A stretch of DNA of 64,000 nucleotides from Paulinella micropora (taxonomy: Eukaryota; Cercozoa; Imbricatea; Euglyphida; Paulinellidae). The stretch is from the NCBI GenBank assembly GCA_019918135.1, contig WBZZ01001088.1:371501-435500 (forward strand), written 5' to 3'. Position numbers and translations under genes: made by a program. Below the pieces are notes generated by a model, which saw only the letters and a list, made by a program, of their open reading frames with translations, was not told the origin of the DNA and did not search any database. This document shows positions 38,801 through 47,219 of the stretch, piece after piece; position 1 is the stretch's first letter; every line of letters starts with the position of its first letter.

Positions 38801-41800
38801 ATCGGCGTAGTGCGACGTCGCCAGCGTCGACAGCAGCAACGGCTCCGTGGTGTTCGGGCACGCGAGTTCGGGCGTGGCGCCGTCCAGCAGCACGAAGCGC
38901 AGCGAGCACGTGGAGTTGAGGCCCGAGTGCGCGTCCACGGCCGTCACGAGCACCGTCAAGTTGAACGGGATCAGGCGCACGTCCAGCTGCGGCAGCGTGC
39001 GCACATACAGCACCGACTGTGCATCGCCGACCGCTAGATCGTAGAACAGCTGCGGCGAGGGGTCCGAGTTATCGGTCACGTTGAAGAAGTGGTTGACGTT
39101 AATCACGTAGCTGGCCTCGCCGACGACGATCGTCAGGTCCACCGCGGGACAGTTGGTAAATACCGGCGCCTGGTTGTCCAGCACCCAGACCGCGAATTGG
39201 CAGTAGCCCGTGTTGCCGTAAGAGTCGTCGACGCTGCGCGTGAGCACGTGGAAAGCGTTCTCGCCGGTGTACACTAGCGGGGTCGGGATCGGGAACGTCA
39301 GCTGCACGGTCGCGTCGAAGTTGTCGACCACGGTGGCAACATCAGACGTGCCGTTCCAGTAGTTGACGCCCGGCAGCGTCTGCACCGTCATGTTCGGACA
39401 AGTGAGCCGGGGCGCTTCCACGTCGTTGATAGTAATTTGCAGCACGCAGTTCGCGGCCTGGTTGCCGCTCGAGTCGGCGCCGACCCACGTCAGCGTCGTG
39501 GTGCCGATGTAGAAACGCACGCTCACGCCGTTGACCTCCGGCGCCTGCAGCGTAGCCACCGAGCTGTCAAACGGGACGTAGCGCGTGGTTTCGGTTTCGT
39601 CGACAATGGCCCGCGTGTAGTAGCCCTGGCGGATCGAGTAGTTCTTGCCGGGGTCGTTGCCGTACGCGGTGGCCGTGCCGTTGAGCCCGCCGTCCAGCGT
39701 GCACTCGAAGTACGGCGCCAGCACGTCATTGACCTGCACCAGCCACGTGCAGCCCGGGTCCACGAAGCCGCCGGACCCCAGCGCGCGCACCGTGACCGAC
39801 GTGGTCTGCGCCGCCGCAAAGTGGCCAAGCGTCAGCGAACTGGTGTTGAGGTACAGCGCGGTCGGGGTGCCGGTGGACACGAGGCGCAGCTGGTCAAAGG
39901 CCGTGCCCGGCCGGCGGTACACGCGCTCGCTCAGGTTCCACGACGCCTCGCTCCAGCTGCAGCCGCTCGCCGAGTTGTTCACAATTAGCGTCGCGTCGCT
40001 CAGGCACTGCAGCAGGTTACCCTCGGCCCGCAACGGCTCGCCGATCACGACGACGCCGGTGCGACAGATACGGAAGGTCCAGCAGGCCGTGGCCGGGTCG
40101 TAGTGGCTCTCGAGCCCGAGCGGCGCGCATTGCAGGTCCGCGTTCACGAGCGTGTTGTTGGCGGCCAGCACAAAAGCAGCGAGCGCGCGGCTGGAGTTCT
40201 GGAAGTCGCAGCCGCACACGTCGAGCCGCAGCGCTTCGTTGGCGGTGGCCACATTTGCAATTGTGTTGACACTGGCAGCCGGGTACCACTCCAGCACCAG
40301 CTGTTCGTCGGGCAGCAGCAGCGCCGCGGTCACCTGCGTCGCGTTGAAGTCTACGTACGGCGAACTGCTGGTGATGCGGTCCCAGAAACGATAAGGGTAG
40401 TGCAGCGTGCCGACGCCGTTCGGCAGCACGTAGTACGTCGTGAACGTGAGGCCCTTCACGGCCGTGAAGTCGGGCTTCAGCGCGTCCACGCGCCAGTCGC
40501 CCGACTGGAGCGTCGTAGTCACGGTGCCGTTCCCGCACTGCGTGCCCTGCAGGTCCGCCGTGTCCAGGGTGCAGCCGGCGCCGCTGCTGCACACCTGCAA
40601 ACACCCGCCCTGCGGGTCCGGGGTGTAGCCCGCGCCGCACGTACAGCTGGAGGTACAGCCCCAGCTCTCCGGGTGCGGGCTCACTTCGCATTCCTCAGCG
40701 GGTCCGTGCTCGCCGTAGAAGTCCAGCAGCCCATCGCCACAGAAGCCCGTGAGCGTAATCCGGACCACGCAAGAGTCCGACGCGGGCGAGTAAGGGGACG
40801 TGTCGCTGCCCACGACCGTCAAATTAAACGGCGACTGCAGGAAGCTGAACGTGCCAATGTCCACCGCGGGGGGCGTGTACACAGTAGAGTCGTACACGCA
40901 GTTATCCGACACACCGTGGAAGACGGACAGGTCGTACAGGCTCGACTTGATGGGGATCGTGCCCGTGGCCGCGCACGTGACGACGGGCTTCTCGCGGTCC
41001 TGCAGGTCGTACACGACCGTGCACTGCGCCTGGTTGCCCGCCTGGTCCGTCGCGGTCGCCACGCACCGCACGGCCCTGGCCGCGAGCGTGGCGTTGCCCA
41101 GGGCGTTGCCGCACGTAACTGCGACGTTGGCGGGCCCCTGCACGTCAGACCGCAGGTAGTCGATGCCGAAGCCCGCGGAGGTGGTCGGGTCCGCGCCACA
41201 GACCCCGGCGTCCATGGCCGTGTCGTAGTAGCTAACAGTCCCGTTAACCACGTTCAGCACGGGGTCGTTGTGCGCGACGCTGGCGCACAGCACCGAGGGC
41301 GGCTGTACGTCATGCACGAAAATCGTGCGCACGCACTCCGCCCAGTTGCCCGACGGGTCCACGGCCCTGTAGGTTATATAGTGTTCGCCGTACGCTAGCT
41401 GTTGCCCGAAGCCGTAGGACGGCGTGACGAGCAAAAAGTCGCGCAGGCCCGGCGTCGCCACCCCCGAGCTCAAAATCGCGTTGTCGGCGACGCGCAGCAG
41501 CGAGAAATCGGCCCAGAACTCGTCGCTTCGGGTGGTGAGCCAGAAGGTCGGCGAACCGACCGAAATGTTCACCTCGCTGCGCGGCCCGGTGTAGGCGCCG
41601 TCCACGCAGTCCAAGAACACGGGCGGCGTCTCGTCCACGACGTGGATATCAAACGTGAGCGACAGGGTTGCGGTGCGCTGCGCGGTGGAGGTGGGCGCGG
41701 TCGAGCTGCTGTTGCCCGACGTGTCATAAGCGTAGTCGTAGTAGCCGCCGTCGCGCACCGAGGCCGTCACGGTCGTTACGCCCGGGTACAGGTACAGCCA

Positions 41801-44800
41801 CGTGTTGACCTGGCCCACGACGCCGTACTCGTTGTAGGGCACCACTAGCGTCGCGGGCGTGATGGTCTGGTTGCCCGCCGCCGTGTGGGCGAACAACCCT
41901 TCCCACTGCGTTAGGCACGTGTAGTTACCGCCGGCGCCCTCCCAGCCTATCGGGCCACCGCCCCCGCCGCCCCCGCCGCCGATGCCGATCTGCTGCAAAC
42001 GGCGGCGGCCGTCCGCGTAGTCGGTGCCGCCGTCGCCAGAGTTATCCGCCTGCGCCACTCGGCGCCGCTGCAGCCACGCCGTAACAGCGGGGTTCGGGTC
42101 CGGGATCTGACCGTTGTACACTAGATTGGGGGGTACGGGCGTGGGGACCTGGGCGGCAGAGAAGTCCAGGTGTTCCGCGATGGGCGCGCGGGCCGTGGGC
42201 AGCGCGCCCGTGCCGTTAACAACAGCGATCGTCCCGGCGGGCCCCAGCCCGCAGTACACGCCCACGTACTGTGCCGCCCAGGTAGCACCCCAGGGCAAGA
42301 ACTCGTAGTCGTAGACGGCGTTATCGACCCAGATCCATAGGTCCATGGGGTGGATCGCGAGCGAGCGCCGGGCCACGGCCCCGGGGTTCAGCTGTAGCAG
42401 TGCGCCCCCGGTCCACACGTCCGGGGGCAGCGTGTACGTCACGGACAAGTCCTGCGCCAGCTGCCCCACCGCCTGCGGTGCCGAGGTATCGCGCACCTCG
42501 TAGTCCACGAGGCACACCGCGACGTTACCCACGTCGTCATACGCGGCGTAACTGACGCGCAGTGACCAGCCCAACGGCAGCGCGCTGACGCCCCCCGCGA
42601 GCTCCGGCGACCGCAGAAACAGCGCCGGCAACCGCAGCCCGGCACTGTTTAGCAGTTGGCCGCCGACGGTTGCGCCGCTCGCACTCCACAGCTCCGATAA
42701 CTGCAACGTATAGTCCAGGTCGCAACCCCACTGCTCGATGGTATACCGCCAGCTGGACTCGCCCGCGCCCGGGTAGGCGCAGAACGTGGCGTTGCCGTCC
42801 ACCGAAGGGTAGCAGCCGGTGGAGAACGTGGTCAAGTAGTCAGGGCGGCCCGCGTCGCCGGCCAACGCGTGGCAGCCGGCCGGGCCCGACACGTTCACGT
42901 AGACCGAACCCCAGTTAGTGGTAGTGTCCTGGCCGTTGTTGGCATCGGCCACAAACTGGTACCAGGCGCCGGCGTGCAGGTGCACGGTGGCACAATTGCC
43001 AGCCGCGTTAGCCGTCGAGGTGCCCTGGAGGGTCACGGGGGTGAACGACGGGCACGCCGAGCGCCCGGGCTGCGTGCGCATCACGGCACGCAAGAATTCG
43101 GTCTGGGCCCCCGTGGCATTGAAGTGCAGCTGCCCGGAGCTAAGCGGCGCGCTCAGGCCCCCCGCCTGCACTTCGTTGGGCTTCGTGTTGAGCAGCACGT
43201 GGTAGGACCCGTACGTCGTGCCCGGGTACACGGACTGCCGCGGCACCCCGTGGCGCGCCATGACGTCGGCCGCGATCTCGTCCCCGCGCGATACACCGCC
43301 GGCGCCACAGCTGAGGGCCGGCGGCGTGTTGTCAATAATTAGAGTGAAGTTGCACCACGCTAGGTTGCCGGCCTCGTCGTACACGTCAACCTCCACCGCG
43401 TACGTGCCGTCGGGCAGGTAGCGCCGGACGACAGCCCCGGTACCAAACGCGGTAGTGTAGTTGCGCAACAGCGGGCCAAACCGCGTCTCGAACGAGTACA
43501 CACGGCAGTGCGTGTGATCGTCGTCGATGTTGTCGTAGCTGTGGTCGCACACGTCTTGCGAAAATAGCTCCAGCAGCCTCAAGTCATTGGTGCCAAAGCC
43601 CGCCGCGTACCATTCGGCTAACAACGTTTGGCTCAGGGTGCCGTCCGCACTGCTATCGGCGCGGTACAGCGGATCCAGATAGGGCACCGAATCCTGGCCG
43701 CGCAGGCGCAGCTCACGGCCGCCGGCGCACAGGCCGTAGCGGTCGAGGTTGGGCGGCGACGTGTCAATCACGTCCACGGTGAAATTGCAGTTCTGCACGT
43801 TGCCGGCCACGTCGGCAATCAAGTAAGCTACCGACCACACGCCCTTAATGTTTAGCACGTACGTGGCCATGCCGTAGTCGTACACCCAGGCGCTGTGGTT
43901 CGGCGAGCCCAGGTCAACGGTCGACGCCGAGCCACCCGGGGGCGTGATGGTGCGGTACACCTCGGCCACGCGGTACAAATTCGGCGACGCGGGGGACGTG
44001 CAGTCGCACCAGGACGGCACGGTGTAACCGGGCGGGCCGTACGTTCCGCCCAGCGTGCTCAGTGACAAGAACGCGACGTCGCTGTTTAGATCGATTGTCA
44101 GCGCACCGGTCGGACAATTGCGATTGACGGGCGGGCTAGTGTCCTGGCTGCAATGGGCGTCCGCGTGCACTACGCCCGTACACACCCCCGGCACCCCGTT
44201 CGGGTCTATGGTGCTGCAGTTACAGAAGTTGACGCCCTTGCTGGCGTTGGCCAGCCTACGCCTGCCTAATTGCTGTGACGCCAGCACGCACTCGAAACCA
44301 TAGCAGTGCGCTACTTGGTAGCAGTCGTTGTCGTTGATCAGGCGTGTAGTGGCCTGGGACTCCAGGCGCAAAGACGCCGGGAAGCGGACCGTGAAGCTCA
44401 GCGGCAGCCTGAACGTCTGGGTCACGTTCAGCATCAAGAACTTGGTCTTGCGCGTACAGTTGACGTCGACCGAACCCGACAACCGCAGATAACCGTTGCC
44501 CTCGTCGTGCACCAGCAACGTACAGTCAGTGGTGTAGCGCAAGTACACGATCTGCTGGTCCCAGCAGGGATCGCCCGAGACCCTCGTGGTGGTCGGCAGC
44601 GTGCCGTTGCCACAGAAAGCCTTGGAGACAAAGAACGGCGAGGTCGCCGTTGTAAAACCGCTCGGGGTTTCAATATTGAGCAAGATGGCGGGGCTGCCCT
44701 CGAGCTGGCCCAGGCCTGAACCATTGCTCAGGATCCTGGACCTCCAATTAACGCTTTGTGAAAAGGACAACCCGCAGGTCTGCCCCGACACGACAACGGC

Positions 44801-44830
44801 GCCGAGGAGGGCTAGAACAAGAACGCTCAT
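35879..44830 (-). CDS. Giant type I membrane glycoprotein with HYR-like repeats
   Basis: 2983 aa from ATG 44830, which begins a signal peptide (MSVLVLALLGAVVVSGQ); the in-frame upstream extension is A/T-rich and rejected. The ectodomain has many repeats of hyalin/HYR type (recurring 'D-x-x-P-P-x-x-x-C', 'AVDPSGNWAEC', 'ATDQAGNQAQC', 'DEAGNPASC'), which are Ig-like adhesion modules. Around residues 1360-1430 there is a Cys-rich section (CGDGLLDFYGEHGPAEECE ...) like DUF4215. Dozens of N-x-S/T sites are present. One membrane helix lies near 2890-2912 (GVAAAVGVLLILGAGAWYW), then a ~70-aa cytoplasmic tail. Basic RRRxLA/LQ motifs could be protease sites. Likely a virion-envelope or cell-surface adhesin. 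Confidence 0.85.
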   Translation of the reverse strand: MSVLVLALLGAVVVSGQTCGLSFSQSVNWRSRILSNGSGLGQLEGSPAILLNIETPSGFTTATSPFFVSKAFCGNGTLPTTTRVSGDPCWDQQIVYLRYTTDCTLLVHDEGNGYLRLSGSVDVNCTRKTKFLMLNVTQTFRLPLSFTVRFPASLRLESQATTRLINDNDCYQVAHCYGFECVLASQQLGRRRLANASKGVNFCNCSTIDPNGVPGVCTGVVHADAHCSQDTSPPVNRNCPTGALTIDLNSDVAFLSLSTLGGTYGPPGYTVPSWCDCTSPASPNLYRVAEVYRTITPPGGSASTVDLGSPNHSAWVYDYGMATYVLNIKGVWSVAYLIADVAGNVQNCNFTVDVIDTSPPNLDRYGLCAGGRELRLRGQDSVPYLDPLYRADSSADGTLSQTLLAEWYAAGFGTNDLRLLELFSQDVCDHSYDNIDDDHTHCRVYSFETRFGPLLRNYTTAFGTGAVVRRYLPDGTYAVEVDVYDEAGNLAWCNFTLIIDNTPPALSCGAGGVSRGDEIAADVMARHGVPRQSVYPGTTYGSYHVLLNTKPNEVQAGGLSAPLSSGQLHFNATGAQTEFLRAVMRTQPGRSACPSFTPVTLQGTSTANAAGNCATVHLHAGAWYQFVADANNGQDTTTNWGSVYVNVSGPAGCHALAGDAGRPDYLTTFSTGCYPSVDGNATFCAYPGAGESSWRYTIEQWGCDLDYTLQLSELWSASGATVGGQLLNSAGLRLPALFLRSPELAGGVSALPLGWSLRVSYAAYDDVGNVAVCLVDYEVRDTSAPQAVGQLAQDLSVTYTLPPDVWTGGALLQLNPGAVARRSLAIHPMDLWIWVDNAVYDYEFLPWGATWAAQYVGVYCGLGPAGTIAVVNGTGALPTARAPIAEHLDFSAAQVPTPVPPNLVYNGQIPDPNPAVTAWLQRRRVAQADNSGDGGTDYADGRRRLQQIGIGGGGGGGGGPIGWEGAGGNYTCLTQWEGLFAHTAAGNQTITPATLVVPYNEYGVVGQVNTWLYLYPGVTTVTASVRDGGYYDYAYDTSGNSSSTAPTSTAQRTATLSLTFDIHVVDETPPVFLDCVDGAYTGPRSEVNISVGSPTFWLTTRSDEFWADFSLLRVADNAILSSGVATPGLRDFLLVTPSYGFGQQLAYGEHYITYRAVDPSGNWAECVRTIFVHDVQPPSVLCASVAHNDPVLNVVNGTVSYYDTAMDAGVCGADPTTSAGFGIDYLRSDVQGPANVAVTCGNALGNATLAARAVRCVATATDQAGNQAQCTVVYDLQDREKPVVTCAATGTIPIKSSLYDLSVFHGVSDNCVYDSTVYTPPAVDIGTFSFLQSPFNLTVVGSDTSPYSPASDSCVVRITLTGFCGDGLLDFYGEHGPAEECEVSPHPESWGCTSSCTCGAGYTPDPQGGCLQVCSSGAGCTLDTADLQGTQCGNGTVTTTLQSGDWRVDALKPDFTAVKGLTFTTYYVLPNGVGTLHYPYRFWDRITSSSPYVDFNATQVTAALLLPDEQLVLEWYPAASVNTIANVATANEALRLDVCGCDFQNSSRALAAFVLAANNTLVNADLQCAPLGLESHYDPATACWTFRICRTGVVVIGEPLRAEGNLLQCLSDATLIVNNSASGCSWSEASWNLSERVYRRPGTAFDQLRLVSTGTPTALYLNTSSLTLGHFAAAQTTSVTVRALGSGGFVDPGCTWLVQVNDVLAPYFECTLDGGLNGTATAYGNDPGKNYSIRQGYYTRAIVDETETTRYVPFDSSVATLQAPEVNGVSVRFYIGTTTLTWVGADSSGNQAANCVLQITINDVEAPRLTCPNMTVQTLPGVNYWNGTSDVATVVDNFDATVQLTFPIPTPLVYTGENAFHVLTRSVDDSYGNTGYCQFAVWVLDNQAPVFTNCPAVDLTIVVGEASYVINVNHFFNVTDNSDPSPQLFYDLAVGDAQSVLYVRTLPQLDVRLIPFNLTVLVTAVDAHSGLNSTCSLRFVLLDGATPELACPNTTEPLLLSTLATSHYADASGLGTSFGTRVNLSAALASPVPSVQTLYCAPSGGAGYLPFAPCPSCADNAFAGCAGLALHPVLGTVGVTNGSIVKVYSADYTQPFNGGWSGTSASNNVVRLDTCDFVLLDDVAPLALCNQLSTACAASGALVYAARSDPSSTYYHFGDSALQMLSSNYGADNSNIQVPYWLDSVGVTHVDVRGASTAGVTESARLRALQLLTFTALTPPNVRAAVAADPANADWSAYFPHSQTVGSPAANFYTAHFVTYLDTLALLLDHTLALGANVFNFTAYDERANDATFTLTVTLTDAEPPVFFDCPLAPLVLYTSSCGTAFTPNCTFAPLTLHFGDNLYLSDGVSRNSTRVVSLGTVNGERNTSTTVTIFDEAGNPASCTVTGVVEDDTPPVFSNCPPDLGGTGWASRTVRIAMPGDTNTTLPGGSAFYTAAPLGYDNLPGALTTNVTVRAAGGGAIVYDNTADDGGFLSAWRFGAGDYLFHATLADQSSPPNTQPGSCDYNFTVEPAYAAPALQSLVLSFSVSRSGNVFQGTVSYVTAVNYPYVGAYGTGNILSAGNVSNISVVSDSTTESSNCASALSRQSAYDGMCFEYYEASFLLGTCDPVQTTIVVPHDTSCTGMTQSLSHIAGGCAITAVHEVELAFAAQEFCAIELASNSLQGGALPINESYALQLMAQLAGSTTSQLGAADIATTTVFFAHSNQSNAVTRVCFVGYVKSGQDVIVSKVTLNEQAGLDFLINGTTYVAENFTVLQPNAPVSNVVALCADLPIPDYNSTEVLVQLSFNVDVEYLGVNGRRRRTALALPTKEARPTVTYWAPSDPVPLPAWYPRLPTRRRALAAAGEPGYAAALSQRETFGLTIVGDGGGQNPAPPPEEAATSTKPLISTWKEIACGVAAAVGVLLILGAGAWYWRRARKTGPSLDDSTHVVSSRADLHRRNVDGTSSGAGTPVSQQRPSRQRPSLVHGEHDVPEESIERQVL

Positions 44831-45562
44831 GAATTTTTTTTTCTCGCTTTTTCTTTGCTTGTGTATCTTTATTTTTTCTTCGGCCCCCAATACATAAAAA
44901 GAAATGAAGAAAAAGAGGACTGGACAAGGGATTAAGATTTTGCCTCCCCTCTCCCCAGCCCAAGACACAAAACCTGGGGCAAAGGAAGGTGGGGGGGGCG
45001 TGGGCGGGAATAAAACACAAAAAGAGCTAGCGCGCGGTTTTTTTTTTTACTTGCCGAAAGGTTGGGGAGGGAGGGAAAGAACTGACTGACGAGCGGGTGG
45101 ACAACGGATTTGGCTGAGCTTGGCTTTTTTTTTAAAAAAAACCTTTTTTCTTAAGATTGCTTGCTGTTTTTTTTTAACTCTGCACGGCCCGCTTCTGCGT
45201 AACACTCTTGTCCTCTCTTGCCTTTTTTCTTTTTTTTTTTCTCTTGGTTTTTGAAAGGAGGGGAGGGGAGGAGAAGTTGGTTAGCCAGTCGCCGCCTCGC
45301 CTATGCTCTTTTTCTTTTTTCTTTTGGCTGTCGTTGTGTTTGGACAGCTCTAACAACACACACACACACACACGGACTCCCCGATTTTTTTTAACGACGC
45401 CCTTGGGCCAAATGGCAACGTTAGCTTTTTTTAGAGGTCTCTGCTTTTCCTTTGCGACCTGGAAGGGTAGGAGAAAGACAGAAAAAAGACAGAAAAAAAA
45501 TCTGTTTTACCCAGTACCTAGGTTTAATAATTTTCTTGGAAAAGAAGAGGCAGTGCGTTAAA
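44831..45562. other. Intergenic region, T/A homopolymers and CA repeat
   Basis: Pyrimidine-rich and A/T tracts; (CA)n at about 45353-45374. It contains the presumed promoter of the giant glycoprotein gene. No gene supported. Confidence 0.6.
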
Positions 45563-46453
45563 CTACCTTGCTCGAAATTGTGTTTTGCAACTACGTATTA
45601 CGTTTGCGATATCGGTATGGACTTGTAACACTTGACCGGGCGCTCTACAGATCCGGACACACTTGGCTAAGTACGGTTCGTACCAGTGCGCATTCCGGGG
45701 TAGCAGGAGTTCGTTCTCCCAGGCTAGTTTGGCTTGTAGTACCGAGCGGTTTCGGTCTAGTATATTTTGCCTGCGGGGGACGTACGTCGAGGACCAGGGC
45801 AGAGGACCCGCCAACACTTCGAAAAAAGTGTAGATTATGTTCCAGATGTCATCACGCCAGCTGGGCGGTGTTTGCTTGTGGCTGTCCGTGCTCATGTAAG
45901 ACAGTGTGCCGGCCAAAGTGTTCCTGTGGCCGCCCGAGTCCAAGCACGGAAAAACCGAGAGTCCAAAGTCTAGGAGGCACACCCCCCCCTCGCGTGTGCG
46001 TAGTCCTATGTTCTGGGGTTTCAGGTCGCGGTGTACAAAACCCTGTTCATGCAAGGGCCACAAGACAATTAGGACCTGCGCTAGAAACTCCAGGGCACGG
46101 CACCTGGCCGATACGGAGGGACGCTGCAGCAAGTAGTCGAGTGAGTACGGAATGAATTCCATTACCATTGCGCTATAGTCAGTGCCCGAAATAAAGACGA
46201 AGGGCTCGGGGACCAGCCCGATAGCAGTGTTTTCGTGAAAAAATAATTCTCGTTGGAAATCGAATTCTTGTCTGTGTACGGCTTGTTCGCGTCGGGTGTA
46301 GATCTTGACCGCGACAAGCTTGTGCGTAGTACCGTCCTGCAAGCAGCACGCGCGCCAGACGTGCGCATAGCCGCCCCGGCCCGCTTCTCCCTGGAAGCTA
46401 AAAAGGCCGACCAGAGGGGGGGCATTCGCGGACACACGGCAGGAGCCCAACAT
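45563..46453 (-). CDS. Serine/threonine protein kinase
   Basis: 296 aa from ATG 46453. All main kinase motifs are present: Gly-loop GRGGYAHV (25-32), catalytic Lys K50 (LVAVKIY), HRDLKPQN with D143, DFG at 162-164, and an activation-segment AGTLSYMS (181-188), a layout near casein-kinase-1-like or other atypical viral kinases. So it should be active. The C-lobe is short, with WRDDIWNIIYTFFEVLAG (the 'D-x-W/F' helix F). No membrane segment. It lies between the two giant glycoprotein genes. Substrates unknown. Confidence 0.9.
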   Translation of the reverse strand: MLGSCRVSANAPPLVGLFSFQGEAGRGGYAHVWRACCLQDGTTHKLVAVKIYTRREQAVHRQEFDFQRELFFHENTAIGLVPEPFVFISGTDYSAMVMEFIPYSLDYLLQRPSVSARCRALEFLAQVLIVLWPLHEQGFVHRDLKPQNIGLRTREGGVCLLDFGLSVFPCLDSGGHRNTLAGTLSYMSTDSHKQTPPSWRDDIWNIIYTFFEVLAGPLPWSSTYVPRRQNILDRNRSVLQAKLAWENELLLPRNAHWYEPYLAKCVRICRAPGQVLQVHTDIANVIRSCKTQFRAR

Positions 46454-47219
46454 GTCACGCGCGTGGGGGGGGGTACCTTCTCACCAATAAAAAAAAAACG
46501 TGTGCTTAGTCTTTTGTTACTGTGCAAGCAGCCATGCGCGAGCCGGGAAAAAGAAAAAGGGAAAAGGAAAGGAGGAGGTTGGGCCCCCTTTTTTCTTCTC
46601 GCCCTACCCCAGGCGGCACAAAAAGGACAGACAAGGAGAGATAGCAGATTTAGGAAAGGACCACAAAAAAAGCTGGCATTTTTTTTTTGTACCCCCAAAA
46701 AAAACAACAGCGCAAGAGGCGGGAGGAAGGGGAAAAGGGGAGAGGGGGGGGGAAGAAGACACGCGCGAAGATTTTATCGGACAGACAAGGTTGGGGAGGG
46801 TAAAGGTGCGGTGTGCGCGGGCTGGTGACCAGAGTCCAGTAAATTTGGCGTTTTTTTTTTCTCTGTTCCTCCCTCTTCTTGGCTGTGGGAGTGCGTCTCT
46901 TCTTCCCTCCCTCCACCTTTCCTGACTTTTTTTTCTCCTGAGGGGGGGGGTGGTAAAAGGCCAAAAAAAAGCGGGACCAGAAACTAAGAAAGAAACAGGG
47001 CGGGGAAGGGGAGTGTGAAGAAGGGACAAGAAAAAAAAATACAAACCTTTTTTTTGAAATCGGGGGGAAGGAGTGTGCTCGAGGGCCACGTAGGAAGTAA
47101 GTTTTAAGAAAGGTTGATTTTTAAGAAAGGAAAAAAAAAGACCAAGAGAGAAAAGGAGGGAGTTCGGGAGGCAGAAACAAAAGCAGGAAAAAAAAGGCAA
47201 AAACCCTTTAAGAAAAGAG
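46454..47219. other. Divergent intergenic region
   Basis: Purine-rich on the + strand with many A8-A9 and G8-G10 tracts. It contains promoters for the kinase gene and the gene at 47220, but no clear motif. Open frames here are low complexity. Confidence 0.6.

Noticed and set aside
36041-41848. Plus-strand frames up to 431 aa opposite the giant glycoprotein
   Set aside because: High-GC antisense frames with Arg/Ala/Val-rich composition; the minus frame has HYR motifs, a signal peptide and a membrane helix.
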